A stretch of 64,000 nt of DNA from an uncultured Oceanobacillus sp. (GTDB lineage Bacteria; Bacillota; Bacilli; Bacillales; Amphibacillaceae): positions 1 through 64,000 of the forward strand of contig CALKWU010000228.1 of the NCBI GenBank assembly GCA_938004015.1, given 5' to 3'. Below the pieces are notes generated by a model. That model was given only the letters and a program-made list of their open reading frames with translations. It made no database searches and was not told the DNA's origin. The translations under genes were made by a program, and so were the position numbers. Position 1 is the first letter of the stretch. Each line of letters begins with the position of its first letter. Shown piece after piece: positions 1-7,599 of the stretch.

Positions 1-344
1 TCTTCCTCTTCTTCTACTTCTACTTCATCCTCTTCATCCTCATCGCTGTCCTCATTATCGTTCTCTTCATTGTCCTCATCATCTGCATTTTCTTCTTCTT
101 CGTCATCTTTTTCTTCGTCTTGATCTTCTTCGTCATCATTTTTCTTGCTTGTCGCTACAGAAAAGCTGATATATTCTTCTTCTGTTATGACCCGATAACC
201 GTCTGCTTCGATTTGTGCAATCAGTTCTTCCGTCGAGTACTCAGTTTCCCCATCATTTCCACCATCAAAAAAGAAATAGACTGCAAGCAAAATGATTCCG
301 GCAGCGATCAATCCGATAGAAAATGATCGTATCGTATGTTTCAT
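1..344 (-). CDS. N-terminal part of a membrane-anchored protein with a very acidic tail (YqzC/MltG-like?)
   Basis: The ATG at 344 follows an AAGGAG ribosome site; the frame stays open to the window edge, so the C-terminus is missing. About 114 residues are visible: a short basic N-terminus, one membrane segment (about residues 8-26), a stretch with the motif YSTEELIAQIEADGYRVITE (about 36-55), then some 45 residues made almost only of Asp, Glu and Asn. The EELI..IEADGYRV region resembles the short Bacillus proteins annotated as MltG/YceG-like, and this locus in B. subtilis carries yqzC/yqzD, but I infer this from position and a weak motif only. It lies 19 bases after the next gene on the same strand, so the two are probably one operon. 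The acidic tail is low complexity and could suit a halotolerant cell. Confidence 0.7.
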   Translation of the reverse strand, partial: MKHTIRSFSIGLIAAGIILLAVYFFFDGGNDGETEYSTEELIAQIEADGYRVITEEEYISFSVATSKKNDDEEDQDEEKDDEEEENADDEDNEENDNEDSDEDEEDEVEVEEEE

Positions 345-363
345 AATGAACTCCTTTACTTAA

Positions 364-591
364 TCAAAATATTTCTTTTTCATCCCGTTCATTGGATGGA
401 TTGATGTTTCCCGGCAACAATTCCTCTTCTAGGATTTTAATTTTCTTTTTGATTTGGTATGTATCTTGGATGCTGGTGATGGAAAACTGTTCAAATTGGC
501 TTTCCAACTCTTCTAATCGATCGTTCATGAAATAAGACAGAATGAACAATACAACACCAATGACAAGTATCGTCACTATGGCAATTAGCAT
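364..591 (-). CDS. small single-pass membrane protein (YqzD-like by position)
   Basis: 75 residues from the ATG at 591, which has GGGAGG eight bases upstream. An earlier in-frame ATG at 615 is rejected because the ribosome site would lie inside the coding region. The protein has one N-terminal membrane helix (about residues 2-22, LIAIVTILVIGVVLFILSYF) followed by a charged, probably coiled-coil stretch (DRLEELESQFEQF and KKKIKILEEELL). It lies just upstream of, and on the same strand as, the acidic membrane protein and is probably co-transcribed with it. Function unknown. The name YqzD is only a suggestion from position beside rpmG. Confidence 0.6.
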   Translation of the reverse strand: MLIAIVTILVIGVVLFILSYFMNDRLEELESQFEQFSITSIQDTYQIKKKIKILEEELLPGNINPSNERDEKEIF

Positions 592-706
592 TTTATTCCC
601 TCCCTTTAACCACATCTTAGTTATATCATAGAATTGTTTTTCTGGAAACTATAAAAAATTTCCACCGGTTCTTGAAACTTCATTTGTTCTTTGTTATGAT
701 TAACTA

Positions 707-715
707 TGTTATAAT
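707..715 (+). promoter_or_regulatory. extended -10 promoter of rpmG
   Basis: TGTTATAAT (extended -10: TG, one base, TATAAT) lies 45 bases before the rpmG start. No good -35 is seen, which is usual for extended -10 promoters. Inferred from sequence only. Confidence 0.5.
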
Positions 716-759
716 CGACATGTTTATGGAAATTTTACGGATAGTTTGGAGGGAAAATC

Positions 760-909
760 ATGCGCGAAAACATTACATTGGCTTGTACGGAAACGGGTGA
801 TCGTAATTATATCACGACAAAAAACAAACGTACGAACCCTGAGCGTATTGAGCTTATGAAATATAGCCCAAGATTGAGAAAACATACACTACATCGGGAA
901 ACGAAATAA
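760..909 (+). CDS. rpmG: ribosomal protein bL33, zinc-ligand-poor (C-minus) form
   Basis: 49 residues, the usual L33 length, with the family signature [10 protein letters not shown] and the C-terminal [17 protein letters not shown] precedes the ATG. A component of the 50S subunit. B. subtilis L33 of this type (RpmGA) carries two Cys-x2-Cys pairs that bind zinc. Here only Cys9 remains: the other ligand positions are Thr12, Ser36 and Leu39, so the protein cannot hold a zinc in the normal way. It therefore looks like the zinc-independent C-minus form that many bacteria express when zinc is scarce, yet it sits at the usual rpmGA locus. A terminator follows directly. The formyl-THF cyclo-ligase gene that often follows rpmG here is absent. 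Confidence 0.92.
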   Translation: MRENITLACTETGDRNYITTKNKRTNPERIELMKYSPRLRKHTLHRETK

Positions 910-920
910 ACAGAAAATAA

Positions 921-954
921 AGCTCTTATCCATGGATAAGGGTTTTATTTTTTT
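921..954 (+). terminator. rho-independent terminator after rpmG
   Basis: The palindrome CTTATCCATGGATAAG is followed by GGG and a T-rich run (TTTTATTTTTTT). It ends the rpmG transcript before gluP. Confidence 0.7.
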
Positions 955-1019
955 ATATGGAACAATTTCTATGTTTACTTTAGGAAATCTGCTATGATTT
1001 AGGGAAGGAAGGTGAATCC

Positions 1020-2573
1020 ATGACACTCAATCAACAATATCTTATGTATACATTTGCTGATGACCTGGTGAAGAACCACCAGTTCGATTTGTTGTATGTG
1101 AATGAGAAAAACAATGAAATTTGGTTGGAAAAGTATGAAAACCGTTCGTCAAAAGTCGTCCGCTTGATCCATAAAGGTTTTGACTGGAAAAACCATTTGA
1201 AACAAGATATATCTTTGTTGTTCCAAAGGGTACGGAATGTAAAAAATCTTTTCGGAAAAAACATTGAAGTTTACAACCTTTACTTCACATCTTATCCCCC
1301 GGTTGATGCGTGGGAATCGTTGAAAAAACCATTGAATTCCAAAGGGAAGCCGAATGTGCAAATGAAGGTGTATTATTTTGATGCGGAAGATTACATCCAT
1401 GAAGTGGAACGATTCCAACGGGATTTCCTTTCCGCACCGATTGATTATAACATGGAGCTTCCGGATGAAATGAAAGTGAACGCCATTGAACGCATCAAAC
1501 ATGAACTCTTTTATTTATTGCAACATAAAAAAAATGAAATGAAAGATATATTCAGTTTCGGAAAGCCACTGTTCACTTATGCATTATTAATCATCAACTT
1601 ATTGATTTTTTTCTATATTGAAATGAATGGCGGTAGTACATCAATTGAAACGCTCATCCAATATGGTGCGAAATACAATCCGGCCATCATCATGGATGGC
1701 GAATGGTGGCGGTTGATCAGCTCGATGTTCATCCACATCGGATTTTTGCACCTGGCGATGAACATGCTTGCAATCTATTATTTAGGTAATGCAGTTGAGA
1801 AAATTTACGGCAATTCTCGATTTCTCATCATTTACTTTATTTCCGGCCTAGGCGGTTCCTTAGCGAGTTTTGCACTTACGACAAATATCAGTGCCGGGGC
1901 ATCTGGCGCGATTTTCGGATTGTTCGGTGCATTCCTTTATTTCGGTCTTGTGCATAAACGCTTATTTTTCCAAACGATGGGACCGAGCATCTTATTTATC
2001 CTTGCCATTAACTTGGTGCTCGGCTTGACTGTTGAACAAATCGATATGGCAGCCCACATCGGGGGGTTGATTGCAGGTTTCCTTGCCGCTTCTGTCGTCG
2101 GTTTGCCGAAAAAGAAACATGTCCCTTCCCAGATGGCCGCTGCATTGCTGACAACGCTTTTAATGCTTGGTGGTTTGTTTTATGGTGTTTCCACCAATGA
2201 AAGCAATCAAGTTTATAAATTGATGGAAATACAAGAACATTTGAACAGAAACGATTTTCAAGAAGCGGTCGAAGCGGCGACTGATGCAATGATGTTGGAA
2301 GGGGAGATGGAAAGCACCATCTTGTTCCAACGGTCTTATGCTTATATCGAGCTTGGCCGTTTCGATGAAGCGAGGAACGATTTGGAAGAAAGCATCACTT
2401 ATAATGATGCCCTCCCGGAGGCCTATTACAATCTTGCGTTACTCTATGAAATGGATGGGGAAACCGAAAAAGCGCAAGAAGCGATTGAACAAGCGTTGCG
2501 CATGAATCCGGGAAATGACGATTTCCAACGATTGTATGAAGAACTGACAGGTAAACCTCCCTCAAACGACTAA
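1020..2573 (+). CDS. gluP: rhomboid intramembrane serine protease with TPR tail (GluP/YqgP)
   Basis: 517 residues; GGAAGG lies nine bases before the ATG. Domains: a soluble N-terminal region (1-180), a rhomboid core of about six to seven membrane helices (183-395) and two TPR-like repeats (about 430-510). Catalytic residues are visible: Ser295 in GASGAIFG and His346 in AAHIGG; the HLAMN motif (244-248) supplies the usual oxyanion-side His and Asn. In B. subtilis YqgP cleaves membrane proteins such as the magnesium transporter MgtE and works with FtsH. The neighbours rpmG, yqgQ and glcK are as in B. subtilis. Full length, nothing broken. Confidence 0.93.
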   Translation: MTLNQQYLMYTFADDLVKNHQFDLLYVNEKNNEIWLEKYENRSSKVVRLIHKGFDWKNHLKQDISLLFQRVRNVKNLFGKNIEVYNLYFTSYPPVDAWESLKKPLNSKGKPNVQMKVYYFDAEDYIHEVERFQRDFLSAPIDYNMELPDEMKVNAIERIKHELFYLLQHKKNEMKDIFSFGKPLFTYALLIINLLIFFYIEMNGGSTSIETLIQYGAKYNPAIIMDGEWWRLISSMFIHIGFLHLAMNMLAIYYLGNAVEKIYGNSRFLIIYFISGLGGSLASFALTTNISAGASGAIFGLFGAFLYFGLVHKRLFFQTMGPSILFILAINLVLGLTVEQIDMAAHIGGLIAGFLAASVVGLPKKKHVPSQMAAALLTTLLMLGGLFYGVSTNESNQVYKLMEIQEHLNRNDFQEAVEAATDAMMLEGEMESTILFQRSYAYIELGRFDEARNDLEESITYNDALPEAYYNLALLYEMDGETEKAQEAIEQALRMNPGNDDFQRLYEELTGKPPSND

Positions 2574-2581
2574 CTGAACAG

Positions 2582-2680
2582 ATGGACGATTCTGATGTAA
2601 CGTGCAGGTGCAAAGACGCTGAGCGTGAAACAGTATTTACGGTCTTGTTGCCCCAGGGATTGGAATCGTCCATATTTTTA
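2582..2680 (+). terminator. long-loop hairpin, probable terminator of gluP
   Basis: Perfect 11-base arms ATGGACGATTC (2582-2592) and GAATCGTCCAT (2663-2673) enclose 70 bases that hold at least one inner hairpin (ACGC-TGA-GCGT), and a T-rich tract follows. It may be a terminator with a structured loop or the end of a small RNA. Confidence 0.45.
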
Positions 2681-2745
2681 TTCCGCTTTCCTCCTCTCTT
2701 CCTCTTGTAAAGCTTGTAAACTTTTCTTTACAAACCATCTTTTGA

Positions 2746-2751
2746 TATAAT
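2746..2751 (+). promoter_or_regulatory. -10 box of yqgQ-glcK
   Basis: TATAAT lies 18 bases before the chosen yqgQ start. The -35 side is weak (TTTCTT at 2723-2728, 17-base spacer). The direct repeat CTTGTAAA just upstream is of unknown meaning. Confidence 0.4.
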
Positions 2752-2769
2752 ATAGAGTGGGTGAAGTCA

Positions 2770-2985
2770 TTGAAAACTGTTTATGACATCCGCATGCTTT
2801 TGAAACGATTCGGGACTTTCGTTTATTCCCGAGACCGGATTGGTGACCTTATTTTGATGGAGGCCGAACTTGAAGAACTCCATCGTTTCGGAATGATTAC
2901 TAATGACGAATATATGAATGGGAAACTCATATTGCAAAAAGAAAAGAACGAATTAGAAAACGGAAGAAAGAAGGCGGGAAAATGA
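2770..2985 (+). CDS. yqgQ: YqgQ family protein
   Basis: 71 residues when started at the TTG at 2770, which is preceded by GGGTGA at suitable distance and gives MKTVYDIRMLLKRFG, closely matching B. subtilis YqgQ (71 residues, starting MNTFYDVQQLLKTYG). A GTG at 2761 in the same frame lacks a ribosome site. The DUF910/YqgQ family is a small three-helix fold of unknown function. It overlaps glcK by four bases (ATGA), so the two are translationally coupled, a pairing kept across Bacillaceae. Confidence 0.85.
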   Translation: MKTVYDIRMLLKRFGTFVYSRDRIGDLILMEAELEELHRFGMITNDEYMNGKLILQKEKNELENGRKKAGK

Positions 2986-3941
2986 ATAAAATTCTCATTG
3001 GCATTGATATCGGGGGAACTGCTGTCAAGTTTGGCTTCCTATCCACCGATGGCGAATTGATTCATAAATGGAGCATCCCTACAAATACGGAGAAAAACGG
3101 TGCTTTCATCGTTTCGGAAACGTGGAGTTCGTTGGAAGAAAAATTGACAAGCATGAACATACCAGCTGAACAGCTTGTCGGGATTGGTGTCGGTGTGCCG
3201 GGATTCATCAGTGATGGAATCATCCATGAAGCAGTGAATCTCGGTTGGAAAAACAAAGATGTGGAAAAAGAATTGACAACCCTTTCGGGGCTACCGACAT
3301 TCATCGAAAATGATGCGAATGTAGCCGCGTTGGGGGAATATTGGTCAGGTGCCGGGAAAAATGGTCAAGATGTCCTCGTTTTGACGCTCGGAACAGGAGT
3401 CGGCGGTGGTGTCATTTCTGATGGGAACATCATTACCGGTACCGCTGGAATGGCTGGCGAGTTCGGACATATTTTGATCGAAGAGAATGGTGCCCCGTGC
3501 AATTGTGGGAACCGTGGTTGTTTAGAGACGATCGCTTCTGCCACAGGCATTGTTCGGCTTGCGAAAGAATCGATTGCTTTACATCCAGATTCACCATTAG
3601 CAGTTTATGAACGAGAAAATGATCAGTTGGATGCTAGTGACGTGTTCCGTTTCGCAAAAAATGGAGATGACCACGCAAACCAAATCGTCGAACGAGTGGG
3701 TGACGTATTAGGACGGACAATCGCGAACTTAGGGGTCATTTTGAACCCGGAACTTGTGTTACTTGGTGGAGGAGTTTCCAAAGCGGGTACGTTCTTGCTC
3801 GACCGTGTTGAATCCTATTTTCACCGTTATGCATTGCCTCGGGTGAAAGCGTCTTGCGAAATTAAACTTGCCGGATTAGGGAATGATGCGGGAATCATTG
3901 GCGCTGCCTATCTTGTGAAACAAAATATGGAGGATAAATGA
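2982..3941 (+). CDS. glcK: glucokinase, ROK family
   Basis: 319 residues. ATP-dependent phosphorylation of glucose to glucose 6-phosphate in the cytoplasm. Seen: the phosphate loop IGIDIGGTAVKFG (6-18), ENDAN (109-113, with catalytic Asp111), LGTGVGGG (136-143) and the ROK zinc motif His163...CNCGNRGC (Cys173, Cys175, Cys180). These match B. subtilis GlcK (YqgR). The start overlaps yqgQ as ATGA. No terminator is obvious after the gene. Confidence 0.95.
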   Translation: MNKILIGIDIGGTAVKFGFLSTDGELIHKWSIPTNTEKNGAFIVSETWSSLEEKLTSMNIPAEQLVGIGVGVPGFISDGIIHEAVNLGWKNKDVEKELTTLSGLPTFIENDANVAALGEYWSGAGKNGQDVLVLTLGTGVGGGVISDGNIITGTAGMAGEFGHILIEENGAPCNCGNRGCLETIASATGIVRLAKESIALHPDSPLAVYERENDQLDASDVFRFAKNGDDHANQIVERVGDVLGRTIANLGVILNPELVLLGGGVSKAGTFLLDRVESYFHRYALPRVKASCEIKLAGLGNDAGIIGAAYLVKQNMEDK

Positions 3942-4148
3942 CACTGGCTTTTCGTATATATATCTAGTAAAATGGTATTCTAGAAAAAATATATTAATTT
4001 ATTGTTAAGAAAATGAAACTTTTTTAGACTGTATTGCGTCTAATATAACAGTGAGTTGAAATATATCTTAACAATTCGATTGAACAGGGAATGGATGGAT
4101 ACTGTAGATTCATCTCGTCTGTTCTCTTTATCTTTGGGAGGATTCACT

Positions 4149-6056
4149 ATGGAAAAAAGAACAACAAGAATACCACTATACATTCTCGCTTCCTTGTTAT
4201 TCGGTTTGAAAACATATATCGTATACCGTTTCATGTTCAATATTGAGCTCGAAAACGGGATGCAGGAATTCATCTTATTCATCAATCCATTTGTTTCTGC
4301 ATTCCTGTTTTTTGCGATTTCCGTTTGGTTCAACAATGCGACAAGACAGATGAAATATTTACGCTACACGGCGTTTATTCTTAGTTTCATTGTTTATGCG
4401 AATTTGGTGTTTTACCGCCAATTCACCGATTTCATCACATTGCCGCAATTGTTCATGGGTAGCAATATGGCGGATTTGGGTTCCAGTATTTTGACATTGA
4501 TCAAGCCCTATGACATATTCTTGTTCGCCGATGTGGCGATCATTTGGTACTTGAGCAAAAAGAAAGAATCCCTCGTTGCCGTCAACTACTTGAAACGTTA
4601 TAAAGTGTTGGCATTCGCCATGTCATTGCTTCTTCTTGCCGGAAACTTTTTCTTGGCGGAGATGGAACGGCCACAATTGTTCACACGGGCATTTGACCGC
4701 GAATATCTTGTGAAAAACATCGGCTTGTTCAACTATCATATTTATGACATCGTCATCCATTCGAAAGCGGAGTCCCAACGTGTGTTTGCGGACGGAAATG
4801 AAATTCCTGAAATCCAAGCATACGTTGATGAACATGTGAAAACGGAAGATAAATCGGAGTTGTTTGGCGTCGCTGAAGGGAAAAACATTATTTTCATCAA
4901 TGCGGAGTCCATCCAAAACTTCGTCATTGGCCGGGAAGTGAACGGTGAAGAAATCACACCGTTTTTGAATCGTTTAGTGGAAGATGAAGACACGTATTAT
5001 TTCGATAACTTCTTTGAACAGACCGGTCAAGGGAACACATCCGATTCGGAATTTTTGGTTGAAAATTCTTTATATCCATTGTCACGGGGTGCAGTGTTTT
5101 TCACCCATGGGGGCAATGAATACCATGCACTTCCGGAAATATTGAAGAAGGAAGGTTATTTCTCAGCGGTATTCCATGCGAACAACAAAAGTTTTTGGAA
5201 CCGTGACGGGATGTACCGCAGTTTGGAAATTGACCATTTCTTCAGTGAAGAGGCTTATGAAGTCACCGAGGAAAATTCCGTCGGTTGGGGTTTGAAAGAC
5301 AAAGCGTTCTTTGAACAATCCATTAAATATTTGCAAGCGTTGGAAGAACCTTACTACGCAAAATTCATTACGCTGACGAACCATTTCCCATTCGAATTGG
5401 ATGAAGAGGACAAGTCCATCGAACCATACGATTCCAATTCGAATACGTTGAATAATTATTTTCCAGCGGTGCGTTATGCGGATGAAGCGATGGAAGAGTT
5501 TTTCGAACATTTGAAGCGAGCGGGAATCTATGAAGACTCCATCATCATCATCATGGGGGATCATATCGGAATCAGTGCAAACCATAACCGTGCGATGAGC
5601 ATGTATTTGGAAAAAGAGGAAATTACACCTTATGACCAAGTCCAATTGTTGAAAGTGCCTCTTTTCATCCATATACCGGGTCATGGAGAAGGGGAAGTCA
5701 TATCTACCGTTTCCGGCCAAATCGATATGAAACCGACGATTCTCAGCCTTCTCGGAATTGAACATACAAAAGATATCTATTTTGGAAATGATTTGTTCGC
5801 AGAAGATCGAAAAGGTTATATCGCTTTGAGAAATGGTGATTTTATTAGTGAGGATTATCTGTACACAGTCGGTATGTGTTATGATGTCCACACCGGTGAG
5901 CCGATTGAAAGTGAAGAAGTAACCGAGGATGGGGAAGAAAATCAAGAAGCTGTCTCACCTTGTGATGACATCAAAGAAAAAGTGGAATTGGAATTGAACT
6001 ATTCCGATGATATCATCTATGGTGATTTGTTCCGCTTCGTCGATTTTGAAGATTAA
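4149..6056 (+). CDS. yqgS: LTA synthase family sulfatase-fold membrane enzyme (YqgS-like)
   Basis: 635 residues from the ATG at 4149, which has a textbook GGGAGG; a longer frame from 4056 has none. About five membrane helices fill the first 200 residues, followed by an extracellular sulfatase/alkaline-phosphatase domain. Metal and catalytic signatures: FINAESIQNF (Glu about 253), GQGNTSDSEF with the predicted nucleophile Thr about 297, NRDGMYRSL and IIIMGDHIGIS. The family transfers glycerol phosphate from phosphatidylglycerol to make lipoteichoic acid or its primer; B. subtilis has four paralogues and YqgS is the one after glcK. Which role this copy plays cannot be told from sequence. A strong terminator follows. 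Confidence 0.9.
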   Translation: MEKRTTRIPLYILASLLFGLKTYIVYRFMFNIELENGMQEFILFINPFVSAFLFFAISVWFNNATRQMKYLRYTAFILSFIVYANLVFYRQFTDFITLPQLFMGSNMADLGSSILTLIKPYDIFLFADVAIIWYLSKKKESLVAVNYLKRYKVLAFAMSLLLLAGNFFLAEMERPQLFTRAFDREYLVKNIGLFNYHIYDIVIHSKAESQRVFADGNEIPEIQAYVDEHVKTEDKSELFGVAEGKNIIFINAESIQNFVIGREVNGEEITPFLNRLVEDEDTYYFDNFFEQTGQGNTSDSEFLVENSLYPLSRGAVFFTHGGNEYHALPEILKKEGYFSAVFHANNKSFWNRDGMYRSLEIDHFFSEEAYEVTEENSVGWGLKDKAFFEQSIKYLQALEEPYYAKFITLTNHFPFELDEEDKSIEPYDSNSNTLNNYFPAVRYADEAMEEFFEHLKRAGIYEDSIIIIMGDHIGISANHNRAMSMYLEKEEITPYDQVQLLKVPLFIHIPGHGEGEVISTVSGQIDMKPTILSLLGIEHTKDIYFGNDLFAEDRKGYIALRNGDFISEDYLYTVGMCYDVHTGEPIESEEVTEDGEENQEAVSPCDDIKEKVELELNYSDDIIYGDLFRFVDFED

Positions 6057-6099
6057 AAAACAGGTAAAGGATCGGACGGGATCCTTTACCTGTTTTTTT
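6055..6099. terminator. strong bidirectional terminator between yqgS and yqgW
   Basis: Arms CAGGTAAAGGATC (6061-6073) and GATCCTTTACCTG (6080-6092), with an A-run before and seven T after. It can end transcripts from both sides of this convergent pair. Confidence 0.9.
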
Positions 6100-6154
6100 A
6101 ATGGGGCAATCAATGGGAATTGATCGTCCATCAATCACATCTTTATTTATTTGT

Positions 6155-6331
6155 CTACAGCTTTGATAGTTCGGAAATAATCGTTGCAATCGAGAAGAAT
6201 CCAAAAGCTAATGCCGTTACAATTGAATACACTAGTGCAAAATAGTTTTTGATTTTTAATTGACGGATGACGGAAACAACCGCAAGTAATGCGACTAGCA
6301 AGAAAATGATTCCCAAAACAATATGGCTCAT
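6155..6331 (-). CDS. yqgW: DUF2759 small membrane protein (YqgW-like)
   Basis: 58 residues from the ATG at 6331, with AAGGAGGG upstream on the minus strand. Two membrane helices: about residues 4-22 (IVLGIIFLLVALLAVVSVI) and about 30-50. Between them lies RQLKIKNY. Size, topology and position between yqgS and yqgX match B. subtilis YqgW, the DUF2759 family, whose function is unknown. It is opposite in strand to its neighbours and ends at the shared terminator. Confidence 0.75.
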   Translation of the reverse strand: MSHIVLGIIFLLVALLAVVSVIRQLKIKNYFALVYSIVTALAFGFFSIATIISELSKL

Positions 6332-6527
6332 GAAAATTCACCCTCCTTAAGTCTGTACTCCTTTGAAATTGCTAGCAATAAGGATTTCTTTATATTATTA
6401 TGTAAATGCTCTATAATTCATTGTAATGTATATTAATTATTTTGTCGAGGACTATCCAAGTCGAAACATTCAATTTTCACAACTCAGACAAGAATCGTTT
6501 GCACTTATGAAAAGGGGAGAAAATGGA

Positions 6528-7151
6528 ATGGAAGTCAATATCATGTCTGTGGGACTCATTGGCACAAATTGTTACATCCTTTCTAAACATGATGAAGCGC
6601 TCATAATCGATCCGGGCGGTGATGCGGATCGGATCACCCGTTTTGTAGATGAAAAAAACATCCGACCTTTAGCGATATTACTCACTCACGCTCATTACGA
6701 CCATATCGGAGCACTGGAAGAATTGAGAAGGGAATTTGAAGTGGATGTCCATATCAACGAAGCTGAGCAACATTGGTTATCCGATCCATCTTGGAACGGA
6801 TCCCATAAGCTGCCGGGAGGATATATTACAGCTTCACCGGCAGAAAAATTGTTGGAAGAGGGGGAAATGGCAATCGGCTCTTTCCATTTCCGTATCCTCC
6901 ATACTCCCGGTCATTCACCGGGAAGCATGAGTTTCATATTCGAGGAGACGAAACAAATATTCAGCGGAGATGTTTTGTTTCAACAGGGGATCGGCAGGAC
7001 GGACTTGCCTGGTGGTGATTTTTCAACATTGGAACGAACGATAAAAGAAAAACTCTATCGATTGGATGATACATTCATCGTGTATCCCGGCCATGGTCCA
7101 AGTACGACGATCGGCTTTGAAAAGAAGAATAATCCGTTTATTCGGATATAA
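6528..7151 (+). CDS. yqgX: metallo-beta-lactamase-fold hydrolase (YqgX-like, glyoxalase II-type)
   Basis: 207 residues from the ATG at 6528 (MEVNIMSVGLIGTNCY), with GGGGAG eight bases upstream; this matches the start of B. subtilis YqgX. Metal-binding motifs in order: THAHYDHIG (HxHxDH), HTPGHSPGS, FSGDVLF and the final YPGHGP. The domain contains the full set of ligands for a binuclear metal site. The closest described activities are hydroxyacylglutathione hydrolase and related thioester hydrolases; the real substrate is unknown and in a Bacillus is likely a bacillithiol thioester or similar. It stands alone on the plus strand. Confidence 0.88.
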   Translation: MEVNIMSVGLIGTNCYILSKHDEALIIDPGGDADRITRFVDEKNIRPLAILLTHAHYDHIGALEELRREFEVDVHINEAEQHWLSDPSWNGSHKLPGGYITASPAEKLLEEGEMAIGSFHFRILHTPGHSPGSMSFIFEETKQIFSGDVLFQQGIGRTDLPGGDFSTLERTIKEKLYRLDDTFIVYPGHGPSTTIGFEKKNNPFIRI

Positions 7152-7244
7152 TCGCTGTCGATGATGGGGATACCGCAGCGCAAGATTCAATGGTAAGTTT
7201 TACGACTGTGGTATCCCGCAAAAATTTGGCGTATGTATTTATGT

Positions 7245-7281
7245 AAAATAAAAAACCATGCATTTTGAGCGCATGGTTTTG
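7245..7281 (-). terminator. terminator of the DUF2626 gene
   Basis: Arms AAAACCATGC (7252-7261) and GCATGGTTTT (7271-7280); read on the minus strand the hairpin is followed by a T-rich run. Confidence 0.8.
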
Positions 7282-7285
7282 AAGC

Positions 7286-7522
7286 TTAGAAGCCTGGTAC
7301 AAGAATAAATTCGGAATACCAAGTATAACCTATAATGAATACAGTCAAATAAGCTCCGAATAAATACATATATGTCCGTTCAGCCAACTTCAAATAGCTT
7401 AATGCAAGGAAAAATACTGTTTGGATCAAAGATAAGATTGCAGGAACCATCATGTCTCCAACGTAGAACATGACCGCAAAAATACCTGTCCAAAAAGCAA
7501 GCATACGGAAAATACGATCCAT
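7286..7522 (-). CDS. yqgY: DUF2626 small membrane protein (YqgY-like)
   Basis: 78 residues with AAGGAGGGGG before the ATG. Three hydrophobic segments are visible (about 6-24, 28-44 and 50-70), so it is an integral membrane protein. Sequence, size and position next to the yqgX-type hydrolase match B. subtilis YqgY (DUF2626). Function unknown. It ends at a clear terminator facing yqgX. Confidence 0.82.
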   Translation of the reverse strand: MDRIFRMLAFWTGIFAVMFYVGDMMVPAILSLIQTVFFLALSYLKLAERTYMYLFGAYLTVFIIGYTWYSEFILVPGF

Positions 7523-7599
7523 GCTCTTTCCCCCTCCTTCTCTCGATGACCTCTCATTGTTATTATAAACGAGGAAACAAAGATTGTAAACGTTTGTTG

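Noticed and set aside
795..815. Zur-box-like sequence inside rpmG
   Set aside because: TCGTAATTATATCACGA only partly fits the consensus and codes for the conserved RNYIT part of L33, so it is likely chance.
5163..5945. 260-codon open frame antisense to yqgS
   Set aside because: It lies wholly within a clear enzyme gene, has no ribosome site and is explained by the codon use of the real gene.
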